From assembly GCF_043099315.1 (NCBI RefSeq), contig NZ_CP170746.1: a DNA stretch of 64,000 nucleotides. One strand, written 5' to 3'. This stretch comes from Chlorogloeopsis fritschii. Lineage in GTDB: Bacteria > Cyanobacteriota > Cyanobacteriia > Cyanobacteriales > Nostocaceae. Made by a program: the position numbers and the translations under genes. Under the pieces are notes generated by a model, which was not told where the DNA came from, did no database searches, and saw nothing but the letters and a program-made list of their open reading frames with translations. Positions 55,047-63,511 of the stretch are shown here, piece by piece (the first letter of the stretch is position 1; each line of letters begins with the position of its first letter).

Positions 55047-55442
55047 AGATTAAAGATAGCTTTGATCAAGGTACAGCAGTAGATCCTTGCTCCCATCTGC
55101 CGATAGGAATCTATCGGGTGGTTGCGGGCAGATACCTGACAAATCGTACACTATAATGTCATACGCGTGGAATTAGCACTCTGTTGCTATCCATTGACGA
55201 TTATCGGAATCTACACCAAGCTAAGGATGGAGTGATAGTAACAACAATAAACAATAAAAAATAAAATTTATGCTTTGAAAACTTTAAGCTGTGTATGCGG
55301 AAATATTTGAATAGAAAGAGTAACTAATGTATGTATCATAGTCGGGCAGTTATTTGACTGCCACAAGTAAACATTTCTCAATAAACCTATCTATCTTAAA
55401 TTAGTTTTACCAAGTCTGTCGCAGCCGCACAAGGTATTTATA
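55047..55442. other. Divergent promoter region between apt and the DUF3038 gene
   Basis: 396 bases. Near apt it has an imperfect inverted pattern, ctgccgataggaatctatcggg (aatgccgatag/ctatcgg-type arms, about 55098-55117), then an AT-rich stretch. It should carry both promoters. No gene seen. Confidence 0.4.
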
Positions 55443-56069
55443 ATGAATGTCTCCGCTAGTGTAACGCCTTTTAATAGTCCAACCCCCCAATCGCCGCCAA
55501 TGATTCTAGATTCGTTGCCCGATCCTGCCATTGAAGGAAAGGGATGCCCCAGAAAAACGCGGATGCAAATTGACCTGATTTTACTAGCAATTGAAGCTTT
55601 AGAACTTGGCGGTTCAGAGGCGATTCTGGCATTTGCCGAAGAATTGGATTTAAAAGGAATCATCAAAGATAGGGTGAATTTGTGGCGAATGCGTAGCTCC
55701 AACCCTTTAAGACGAGCACATATCCGCCGTCCTTTAAGCATTATGGAGGCAAAAGCCTTAGTAGTAATTACTTGCTATTTAGCGCGGCGGTTAACAGTTG
55801 TGATTCGCCAAATGCTGATGATATATCAACAGCTCAGTGAAAAAGAGATTCCCCTAGAACAAAATTTACGTTTATCTAATTATTTAGAACGGTTTAGAGC
55901 GCATTTTAGAAGCCGAATGAACCCGCGACGCTCTGGTGTACTGGCATTAAATTCAGATGAAAAATTAGATGAATTGGCTATAGATTTATTAGCTAAATTA
56001 CTATTTTGTACCGGTACGGCTGGAATGCAGCGGTTCTGGATTAGCCTTTTTGACGGTGAAGTAGAATGA
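55443..56069 (+). CDS. DUF3038 family protein
   Basis: A 208-residue protein of a family restricted to cyanobacteria and relatives. It is mainly helical and rich in Arg and Leu; recognisable blocks are RKTRMQIDLILLAIEALEL, RRAHIRRPLSIMEAKALVVI and FRSRMNPRRSGVLALNSDE. No membrane segment or enzyme motif. It overlaps the DUF4335 gene by 4 bp (ATGA), and the two are usually found together, so they probably form a complex. The function is unknown. Confidence 0.85.
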   Translation: MNVSASVTPFNSPTPQSPPMILDSLPDPAIEGKGCPRKTRMQIDLILLAIEALELGGSEAILAFAEELDLKGIIKDRVNLWRMRSSNPLRRAHIRRPLSIMEAKALVVITCYLARRLTVVIRQMLMIYQQLSEKEIPLEQNLRLSNYLERFRAHFRSRMNPRRSGVLALNSDEKLDELAIDLLAKLLFCTGTAGMQRFWISLFDGEVE

Positions 56070-57547
56070 ATATTCAACGTAAGTACAGCCTACCCAATTG
56101 CACGTTAGTTTTAGAAGGTCTCAGTGATGCTACCAGGACTGCACAGTATCAAGAACTACGTCCTGCACTTTCAATATTGGTGAATGCAGAATGTTACTTA
56201 TCTGGTTATCGTCAGCCTTTATCGGGAGGACGAGAATTTTTTGAGAGTTTGACAAGGACAGTTAGTGCCTATGCTCAAGAATTTTTGAGCAATGTTAACC
56301 ATCCCCAAGCTCACAACTTTGAGTCAGAATTGGTGCAGTTGCAAAAAATAGATGTCAATCGTCATAGGTTGATTGTACATTCAGAAATTCCCGGTCAGGA
56401 TTTAGAGGTTAGCTCCCATAACGGTAAGCAGCCGCTGCAAATGGATTTGAACACAGTGCAGTTATTTGATTTAGTGGAAGCTGTTGACCAATTTTTTGCT
56501 GACAGCCAAACTTTACCAGAGCTATCACTAGAGTTACAACCGGTTCCCAGACGCTATGGCAGTAACAATCAAGCCTTGCTCAAACAGACACTGCCAGCTA
56601 GTGTAGGGGCGACTAGTTTAGCAGCAGCAGCGATCGCTTTTGGCATGATTCCACCTCCCGATGTGCGTTCACCAGAGCCAGAAACTCAACAGCAATCTTC
56701 TAGTTCTACCAATCCCAGCGCCAACACTTCTGAACCAGTTGCTACCACTCCTTCACCTTTTACCAATCAACCAATAGCTGCTAATTCAACATCAACTCCG
56801 ACACCGATTACCGCAGCGACTAAAAATCTTACACCTACCCCGTCGCCTACTGCTCCAAATTTAGAAGCACTTTTAAATACAGTTCCTGAAATTACAGATG
56901 CATCCCAATTACGGGCATTAAATCGTCAAATTTATAACCAAATCAATCCTACTTGGAAAAATCGCCAAGCACTAAAGCAAGATGCAGTGTTTCGTGTCGG
57001 CGTAGCAGCAGATGGTGTGATCGTTGGTTATAAAGCTGTTAATTCTGAATCAAATCAGGTAGTTAATCAAACCCCCTTACCTAATTTGCTTGAAAATCCT
57101 GCCAATCGTACTTCCATTACAAAAGAACCGATCGCTCAATTTAAAGTCGTCTTTACCAACGAAGGTGTACTCCAAATTAGTCCTTGGCGCGGGTATACCA
57201 AAAAGCCTGATGTTACCGGGCAAAAAATTACTGACTCCAATAAAATCAAAGAATTAAATCAAAAGCTTTATAGTGTTGTTCGCCAAAATTGGCAAGGCAC
57301 TCCTAGTTATACACGCGATTTGAAGTATCGCGTTGCAATTAATAAAGATGGCATTATTGCCGATTATGAACCACTAAATCAAGTGGCATTTGACTATTTC
57401 CGGGAAACACCTTTGCCGCGAATGTTCCACAGCGTTTACGGTTCTACTGTTGCAGCACCCAACACTAAAGAACCCCTGGCTCACTTTGAAGTAGTATTCC
57501 AGCCTAGTGGCAAGCTGTTAGTTACTCCTTGGCAGGGTTATAAGTAA
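56066..57547 (+). CDS. DUF4335 family protein with duplicated C-terminal domain
   Basis: A 493-residue protein. The N-terminal DUF4335 region (about 1-160) starts MNIQRKYSLPNCTLVLEGL. A hydrophobic helix (ATSLAAAAIAFGMIPPP, about 185-200) is followed by a Ser/Thr/Pro-rich linker (about 203-275). The C-terminal part is two related units of about 90-100 residues: LNRQIYNQINPTW...SPWRGY and LNQKLYSVVRQNW...TPWQGYK, each with a TPLP and a KEP(I/L)A(Q/H)F motif. The layout suggests a membrane-anchored protein with an exposed tail. Function unknown; coupled to the DUF3038 gene. Confidence 0.85.
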   Translation: MNIQRKYSLPNCTLVLEGLSDATRTAQYQELRPALSILVNAECYLSGYRQPLSGGREFFESLTRTVSAYAQEFLSNVNHPQAHNFESELVQLQKIDVNRHRLIVHSEIPGQDLEVSSHNGKQPLQMDLNTVQLFDLVEAVDQFFADSQTLPELSLELQPVPRRYGSNNQALLKQTLPASVGATSLAAAAIAFGMIPPPDVRSPEPETQQQSSSSTNPSANTSEPVATTPSPFTNQPIAANSTSTPTPITAATKNLTPTPSPTAPNLEALLNTVPEITDASQLRALNRQIYNQINPTWKNRQALKQDAVFRVGVAADGVIVGYKAVNSESNQVVNQTPLPNLLENPANRTSITKEPIAQFKVVFTNEGVLQISPWRGYTKKPDVTGQKITDSNKIKELNQKLYSVVRQNWQGTPSYTRDLKYRVAINKDGIIADYEPLNQVAFDYFRETPLPRMFHSVYGSTVAAPNTKEPLAHFEVVFQPSGKLLVTPWQGYK

Positions 57548-57612
57548 GGGAACAGGGAACAGGGAACAGGGAATAGTAAAAACTGTCACCTGTAACCTGT
57601 CACCTGTCACCT
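57547..57612. repeat. gggaaca and acctgtc tandem repeats
   Basis: Four units of gggaaca/gggaata (57548-57576), then three to four units of cacctgt-aacctgt (57588-57612), between converging genes. Confidence 0.8.
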
Positions 57613-57615
57613 TTT

Positions 57616-59886
57616 CTAGCGAACTACTCTACGCATATAATTTCCCCACAACTGAGCGGCTTGAGCACTGCTACCAGATGTTGGAGAGTTGTTATCGTTA
57701 CCCAGCCAAACGCCGGTTGCCATGCGGCGGCTGGGAATATAACCAATAAACCACAAGTCAACGTTCTTATCGGTTGTACCTGTCTTTCCAGATACGGCGA
57801 AATCGCCAATGGCAGCACGAGTACCAGTACCATTTGTTACTACCCCGCGTAGTAAACGAGTCATGGTGTCGGCGATCTCAGTTTTCAGTACCCGTCTATT
57901 CGCATCGGCATCTTGATCGAAAGAATAGATGACGCGGCAAGTTTTTAAATCATTGCGATCCTTACAATCACTACTGTCTAAAATCCGGCTAATTGCATGG
58001 GGGCGATTCCACACGCCGCGATTGCCAATTGCACCAAAAGCGCCAGTCATCTCTAAAACATTAACTACGCTTTGTCCCAATACTAATCCAGGCACTGGAT
58101 CTAATTCTGACCTGACTCCTAACCGCCGTGCCATGCTCACGACTTTATTTAGCCCTACCTGCCTAGCAATCCGCAAGGCAATGGGATTTTCTGATTGAGC
58201 AAGCCCAGTTGCCATATCTAAGCTAATATCAGCACCTGCCCGACAAGGCTTGTAGGTAAAACCTTGCCAAGTTAAGGGACTGCAGGAATAGCTTGCATTT
58301 GGTGAAATTCCCTGCTCCAAGGCGGCGGCATAAGCAAAAACTTTAAAGGTGGAACCAGGTTGCCGTTGAGCTTGGAAAGCACGATTGAATTGACTTTTGG
58401 CGTAGTCGGTGCCCCCTGCCATCGCTAAGATAGCGCCAGTGCTGGAATCAAGTGTAGCGATCGCTCCTTGAGAAAAGTTAAAACTTCTGCCAGCGTCATT
58501 AACATGATTGCGCAATGCTATTTCTGCCTGTGATTGAATTGCGGGATCTAGCTGAGTCTCAATAATAAAATTGCCTTCACCCGCTATGTCTTTTCCCAAG
58601 ATTGCTTCGAGTTCTTGGAAGACGTAACTGTAAAAATATGGGGCGATCGTCTTGGCTTGAGTTTCGCAAACCTTGGGGCTGACTTCAACCGGCGATCGCC
58701 TCGCTCGGTTATACTCATCTTGTTTAATTTTGCCTGCGTTCAACATCCGCCGTAGCACACGATTGCGGTATTCTACAACTCTTCTTCTACTTTCGTTGTC
58801 TCCGCAAAAATTAAAACTGTTAGGGCCTGGTAAAATTCCTACTAATGTCGCTGACTCTGCCAAAGTTAACTCTTTAGCTGACTTATCAAAGTAATATTTA
58901 GCCGCATCCTCAAAGCCGGAAGTATCTGCCCCTAAAAACACTCGATTTAAGTAAGTCAGCAAAATGTAATCTTTGCTATAAAAAGTCTCCAATTTAAAGG
59001 AAACAATTGCTTCTCTTAATTTGCGCCCCAAAGAATCCTGTCTGCCTACATATTCGCGGAACAAACTCCGCGCTACTTGCTGGGTGACTGTGCTAGCTCC
59101 TTGTTGTACATCTCCACTTTTGGTATTTACAAATATGGCTCGTAAAATTCCATAGGGATCGACTCCAAAGTGCCAATAATAGCGGCTGTCCTCCGAAGCG
59201 ACGACAGCTGAGGGTAAATAAGGGCCAAAGTCCTCCAACCGCTTCATGTCTATATGAGCAGTTGTTCGGGGTTCGCGTAGCGGTGTTTCGCCATCACGGG
59301 CGTAGACAATCACTGGAGCGCGAGTGGCTATAGGTAAAGGTCTAACAGAGAACCTTAGCCATTCTACGCCTATAATTAATGCCATTAAGGCACTGGCACC
59401 ACCAATACCATAAGCTCCCCAAGTCGCAGCTTTCACATATACAGGAGGCGGATCGACATATTGCAGACGCACTGAAGCAGCTAGTTCTGGTGGCCCCAAC
59501 GTTAAAATATCACCATGACGCAACTCTAAGGAGGTAACTCGACGCTTGCCACGATAAATTCCATTCGTCGAGTTTTCATCTTTAATGACGAAAACTGGTT
59601 TTCTTTGAGTGGAATCTCGCGATAGTGACAAGTGGATTTGACTGACAACTGGGTTGCGTACAACAATATCGCAAGATTTGGAACTGCGACCAAGTACATA
59701 GCGATCGCCCAACAGCGGATATACCTCCGCTTTGTCCGTCCCCGCGTCCTGCACCCAAAGTTCCGGTACTCTGGCATTAGGCTTGAGTGCTAGTTTAGAA
59801 AAATCTACCCTAGCTTGAATTGTTTGTACTGCTTGCGTTATCTGACCAAGCAATGTTTGTGGCTTGTGAGGTGGGGGAGAACTCAT
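57616..59886 (-). CDS. Class A penicillin-binding protein with N-terminal FHA domain
   Basis: A bifunctional peptidoglycan synthase of 756 residues. An FHA domain (about 70-150: YVLGRSSKSCDIVVRN, then SQIHLSLSRD and DENSTNGIYRGKRRV) precedes one membrane helix (about 160-178). The glycosyltransferase domain (GT51) has EDSRYYWHFGVDPYGILRA and QGASTVTQQVARSLF; the transpeptidase has SxxK in GSTFKVFAYAA, SEN in AQSENPIA and KTG in SGKTGTTDKN. The cytoplasmic FHA, which binds phosphothreonine, suggests control by Ser/Thr kinases; the fusion is known from cyanobacteria. It converges with the DUF4335 gene. Confidence 0.95.
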   Translation of the reverse strand: MSSPPPHKPQTLLGQITQAVQTIQARVDFSKLALKPNARVPELWVQDAGTDKAEVYPLLGDRYVLGRSSKSCDIVVRNPVVSQIHLSLSRDSTQRKPVFVIKDENSTNGIYRGKRRVTSLELRHGDILTLGPPELAASVRLQYVDPPPVYVKAATWGAYGIGGASALMALIIGVEWLRFSVRPLPIATRAPVIVYARDGETPLREPRTTAHIDMKRLEDFGPYLPSAVVASEDSRYYWHFGVDPYGILRAIFVNTKSGDVQQGASTVTQQVARSLFREYVGRQDSLGRKLREAIVSFKLETFYSKDYILLTYLNRVFLGADTSGFEDAAKYYFDKSAKELTLAESATLVGILPGPNSFNFCGDNESRRRVVEYRNRVLRRMLNAGKIKQDEYNRARRSPVEVSPKVCETQAKTIAPYFYSYVFQELEAILGKDIAGEGNFIIETQLDPAIQSQAEIALRNHVNDAGRSFNFSQGAIATLDSSTGAILAMAGGTDYAKSQFNRAFQAQRQPGSTFKVFAYAAALEQGISPNASYSCSPLTWQGFTYKPCRAGADISLDMATGLAQSENPIALRIARQVGLNKVVSMARRLGVRSELDPVPGLVLGQSVVNVLEMTGAFGAIGNRGVWNRPHAISRILDSSDCKDRNDLKTCRVIYSFDQDADANRRVLKTEIADTMTRLLRGVVTNGTGTRAAIGDFAVSGKTGTTDKNVDLWFIGYIPSRRMATGVWLGNDNNSPTSGSSAQAAQLWGNYMRRVVR

Positions 59887-60335
59887 CGGCTAAACGAACC
59901 ACGCTTAAAGAGTGGAAAATCGGGGCGAACGGCAATCTCTATGTTTGTATTTCACCATTGTACCCATAGAGCCGCATAGACGTTGGCTGTACGGATTCGT
60001 TCCCGATTCTCTCTGACACCAAGATAATATATAGTAATATGATTTATTTTGTTAATTTTGTAACTTCTGTTTGCAGTCTAATATATTATTCCTGCTATCC
60101 TGATATTTATAAATTATCTACCATAATTCCTTATTAAACGGCAATTACTGCTTTTGCCGTACTGTTCTTTCATAACTATAAATCAATCAGCAAATGATTT
60201 AAATTTTACAATCACAATACCCAACTACACCAGAAACTAAAAAAATACATCCTCTTTTAGGAAGATTTCCTTGATCCCATTGTTTGATTTAATGGGGCGA
60301 GTACTTCTTTGTTTTAGGTGTTGAGGTTAAGTTAT
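59887..60335. other. Divergent promoter region of the FHA-PBP and the Pro/Thr-rich protein
   Basis: 449 bases, AT-rich from about 60020 on. It should hold both promoters. No gene, repeat or known operator recognised. Confidence 0.45.
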
Positions 60336-61118
60336 ATGAAGGGGAAATTTGTCACCCTGATTGGTACAGGCCTGGTTCTGGCACTAACTAGCAGCCTTGT
60401 TGTTGCCCAACAAAACCCCAGCAATAGATCAAAACCAATAGTTCCGCAACCAGGAGACCCAAGAAATGCGACTCCAGAAGAAATTAAAGAACTAGAAGCC
60501 GCTGACTCAGCAACAGAAATTAAGCTTTCTCCAGAAGCCCAGGAAATTTTGTGTAAGCGTTTCCCGCTTAACTCTCGGTGTGGTGGCAGCGCTCAAGGAA
60601 CCACACCAACTCCTGAAGCTACTCCTGGTGCATCTCCTGAGGCATCACCTTCTCCAGAGGGCACAACAACTCCTGGGGCAGAACCTGAGGCATCACCTTC
60701 TCCAGAGGGCACAACTCCTGAGGCAGAACCTGAGGCATCACCCTCTCCAGAGGGCATAACTCCTGAGGCTCCTGGTGCATCTCCTGAGGCATCACCCTCT
60801 CCAGAAGGCACAACAACTCCTGGTGGTACCATTGAACCTGCACCCGGCAGTACAGCCGAACCTACTCCTGGCACCACAATTGAACCTGCTCCTGGCAGTA
60901 ACCCAACTAACATGACTCCAGGTTCCCAGACAGCGCCTACCCCAGAAGCAACTGAAAATCCTGTCCCCGGAACAATTAAAATTACTCCCGCTCCTGGTAG
61001 TAACACTGAAACAACACCTGGCAGCACAACTACTCCCGGCAGCATGAGTGCTCCCAGCGATACCCCTCCCACTAGCGTTCCTAGCGGTGTAGAAACAGCT
61101 CCTAATACTGGTAACTAA
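60336..61118 (+). CDS. Secreted Pro/Thr/Ser-rich repeat protein
   Basis: Family not recognised. The start is ATG 60336 (the frame is open to 60318), giving a signal peptide MKGKFVTLIGTGLVLALTSS ending near VVAQQ, then a mature protein of about 235 residues. A short folded-looking region (about 30-85) has DPRNATPEEIKELEAADS and two cysteines (CKRFPLNSRCGG). The rest is low complexity: four or five copies of EASPSPEGTTPE-like units, then PGS/PGT(T/S) units. Such tails are often extended, wall-spanning or glycosylated. A terminator follows. Likely periplasmic or surface-exposed. Confidence 0.78.
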   Translation: MKGKFVTLIGTGLVLALTSSLVVAQQNPSNRSKPIVPQPGDPRNATPEEIKELEAADSATEIKLSPEAQEILCKRFPLNSRCGGSAQGTTPTPEATPGASPEASPSPEGTTTPGAEPEASPSPEGTTPEAEPEASPSPEGITPEAPGASPEASPSPEGTTTPGGTIEPAPGSTAEPTPGTTIEPAPGSNPTNMTPGSQTAPTPEATENPVPGTIKITPAPGSNTETTPGSTTTPGSMSAPSDTPPTSVPSGVETAPNTGN

Positions 61119-61212
61119 AAGATTATGGCTTCAAGGTAATTGAGGCATAATTTGAAAATTAGCAGTCTTTGGATTGATAAATTGAAAAATTCACAAAAAG
61201 GATTTTAGCCAA

Positions 61213-61253
61213 AAACAGGAGACAGTTCGCAGCTAGCTGTCTCCTGTTTGTTT
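61213..61253 (+). terminator. Rho-independent terminator
   Basis: A 13-bp perfect stem, aaacaggagacag / ctgtctcctgttt, with an 11-base loop, followed by gtttt. It lies between the Pro/Thr-rich gene and the converging lspA and may serve both. Confidence 0.88.
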
Positions 61254-61263
61254 TAGTATGAAA

Positions 61264-61740
61264 TCAACGTGGTCTGCGATTTGAAGTTGGTGTTTTTTTA
61301 AAGGTAGCAATTAACAAGCAGGCAATACCAACGTTAATAAACACATCTGCAAAATTAAATACTGGAAAATTAATTAGTCGAAAATCAAGAAAATCAACAA
61401 CGTATCCTAATACAAAGCGATCTATTCCATTACCCATCGCACCACCTAAAATCAGACCATAACCCAATTGATCCCAACGATGTAAAATTGGGCCAAACCA
61501 AGCTAAGGCTATCAATGCTAAACTTACTCCCAAAGACAGCCAGCGCAACCATTCAACTTTTCCTGAGAATAAACTAAAGGCTGCGCCAGTATTGGTAACA
61601 TAGGTGAAATGAAAGATTCCAGGTAATAGTGGCAATGTCTGCCCTAAGCTAAAGGTTTGTGCTACCCAGTATTTTGTCAATTGATCCAAGAAAAAAACTG
61701 TTAAGGCGGCGATCCAGAAGAGGGAATTTTTTAAATGCAT
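61264..61740 (-). CDS. lspA: Lipoprotein signal peptidase (signal peptidase II)
   Basis: An inner-membrane aspartyl protease that removes the signal peptide of prolipoproteins after lipidation of the Cys. The 158-residue protein has four membrane helices. The catalytic aspartates are in GNGIDRFVLGYVVDF and FNFADVFINVG; TNTGAAFSLFSG is another conserved block. The tail is basic (TSNRRPR). It is downstream of bioY on the same strand with 393 bp between them. The PstS lipoprotein at the right edge is among its likely substrates. Confidence 0.96.
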   Translation of the reverse strand: MHLKNSLFWIAALTVFFLDQLTKYWVAQTFSLGQTLPLLPGIFHFTYVTNTGAAFSLFSGKVEWLRWLSLGVSLALIALAWFGPILHRWDQLGYGLILGGAMGNGIDRFVLGYVVDFLDFRLINFPVFNFADVFINVGIACLLIATFKKTPTSNRRPR

Positions 61741-62133
61741 GGCTAGTTATTCAAGAGGAGAACACTTGCGTAGGAAAAGTTTCCGCAGGTTGCAAAGTGT
61801 CCGTTCAATAGTCAATAGTCAATGGTTAATAGTCAATAGTCAATAACTTGCGTGAGTAGAACTTTCTTGAAAAAAGGTGTAGGGTGTAGGGGCAAGAACC
61901 CTGAAGGAATAAATTTTACTCAGAACGGCTGTCTTAAAAATAGGGGCTAGGGGCTAGGAGCTAGGGGCTAGAGAAAAGAGATTTTTATTTCCTTTTTGTA
62001 TAATTTATTACATAAACATCTGTCTTGACAATAGGATTGGGGGAACAGTAAAAATTCCACTTTCATTCTCGCCGATGAAACTTGTATCATCGGGACTGCC
62101 TTTCAATACGAACTATGAAAACTTGACTAGTAA
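61741..62133. repeat. Spacer with two tandem-repeat runs
   Basis: 393 bases upstream of lspA. Contains caatagt/caatggt units (61805-61848) and four ggggcta/ggagcta units (61941-61972). The lspA promoter should also be here. No gene. Confidence 0.65.
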
Positions 62134-62721
62134 CTAATAGAACATTATTTGCCTTAGTATATAGGCTATAAGGGTAATGGCGCAGATGACAACTATTTGC
62201 CCTGGTAGTGCAAACCAAGAGTATTTAAGAATTGCTTGTGTTAAAGATAAAGTTTCCGTACCTTGCCACTGAAAAAAGTAACTGAGAATCAAATAACCAA
62301 TACCGCAGATGTGAACAGTTAATAAACCACAAATACAGCTAAAAGCTAAACTTTCTAGACTAGGTCTAGCTTTAAAGGCAAACAAGCCACAAATCCAAGC
62401 TCCAGGAATAAAACCCAATAAATAACCAAATTGAGATAACTTAACATACCCTATACCACCACCGTCAGCAAATACAGGCAACAAAGTTAAGCCCATAACT
62501 AAATAGGCGATTTGTGAAAGTGCACCAGCGTTTTTACCCCCTAAACAACCTACCAGCAGCACTCCCCCAATTTGAAAAGTGACGCCCAAAGAAAAAGTAT
62601 GAATTCCGTGCTTACTCCAACTTAAAGGTAAGGTGGTGATATGGGCTTCTAAGAAGGTACCACCCATCGTTAGCAGTAAGCCAATCATAGACCATAGCAA
62701 TTGATTGGATGCAGCTAACAT
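62134..62721 (-). CDS. bioY: Biotin transporter BioY
   Basis: The substrate-binding membrane subunit (S component) of an energy-coupling-factor biotin importer. 195 residues with six hydrophobic helices; family marks are TFQIGGVLLVGCLGGKNAG and the loop GYLLGFIPGAWICG. The ECF ATPase and T components are not adjacent; solitary BioY proteins can also act with shared modules. It is just upstream of lspA on the same strand, a neighbourhood I recall from other cyanobacteria. The start is ATG 62721. Confidence 0.9.
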   Translation of the reverse strand: MLAASNQLLWSMIGLLLTMGGTFLEAHITTLPLSWSKHGIHTFSLGVTFQIGGVLLVGCLGGKNAGALSQIAYLVMGLTLLPVFADGGGIGYVKLSQFGYLLGFIPGAWICGLFAFKARPSLESLAFSCICGLLTVHICGIGYLILSYFFQWQGTETLSLTQAILKYSWFALPGQIVVICAITLIAYILRQIMFY

Positions 62722-63426
62722 TTACAAATACTCATGCAAATAATTCTCATTTAACAGTGAAAAATTAGAATAAAGTATTATATTTTATCCTTAATTGAAA
62801 AACATCACCGCATTCTAACTCAAGCTACTCTAAAATTATACAAAGTTCAGTACAGATGCAAAGCAATTAACTGTCTGTTTTCGACATTGCCATAGTTTTA
62901 TCTATACACTCAAAGTTTTTTAGAACTGATTGATATTCTCGGTGATAGATCTAGTTAAAATCTTAGATAGTATGTCATAAGTAGTTACTAGTATTAGCGT
63001 GAAAATACTGGATGGTATTTTATTGCTGTTTGAGTATAAATATTCTATTTATACCTGCTCTTCGCTAGCAAGAGTATTTTGTAAATGACAACCTAAACTG
63101 AAGGCGATCGCTTTTGCTCTCAGCTTTGCTTTTCCAGATTCATCTGCTCATGCTTTTAGTAAAAACTATCGAATATCAATGCAAAAACATAATTTAAGGA
63201 TGCATGAGTGGACTAGATTAGTTGAAGACTTTTTGTTTTTTATTTTTAATTTTAAATAAGTTAATCAATATTTAATATTCTTTTAAAATCACTTCAATTT
63301 TACTTTAATAAGTACAAGTGTACTAAGCGATGATTCATTGGTTAATTCAAATAAATTACACTACCCAAGTTTTAGCTAGCAAACGATAATAAAATTTTCT
63401 ACAAATTACAGGATGAAAATGTGATT
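62722..63426. other. Long AT-rich spacer between bioY and pstS
   Basis: About 700 bases of divergent intergenic DNA, with one HIP1 site (near 63103). It carries the bioY promoter on the left; the pstS control region begins with the Pho box on the right. No open frame or RNA gene recognised. Confidence 0.4.
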
Positions 63427-63456
63427 GTTTGACGAGCCTTAACCTTGCCTTAACCA
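63427..63456 (+). promoter_or_regulatory. Pho box of pstS
   Basis: Two direct repeats cttaacct (63438-63445) and cttaacca (63449-63456) are spaced 11 bp apart, with a degenerate third unit (gtttgacg) 11 bp before. This fits the cyanobacterial SphR/PhoB pattern of 8-bp units with 3-bp spacers. It lies 56 bp before the pstS ATG, so phosphate starvation should induce pstS. Confidence 0.8.
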
Positions 63457-63511
63457 AGCGAATATATATTTGTAGAGGCATTAGTTGTAAAAAACACTAG
63501 ATATCACATCC

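Noticed and set aside
60593..61072. 159-codon Val/Pro/Gly-rich minus-strand frame
   Set aside because: It is the antisense reading of the Pro/Thr repeat region; the repeat leaves other frames open by chance.
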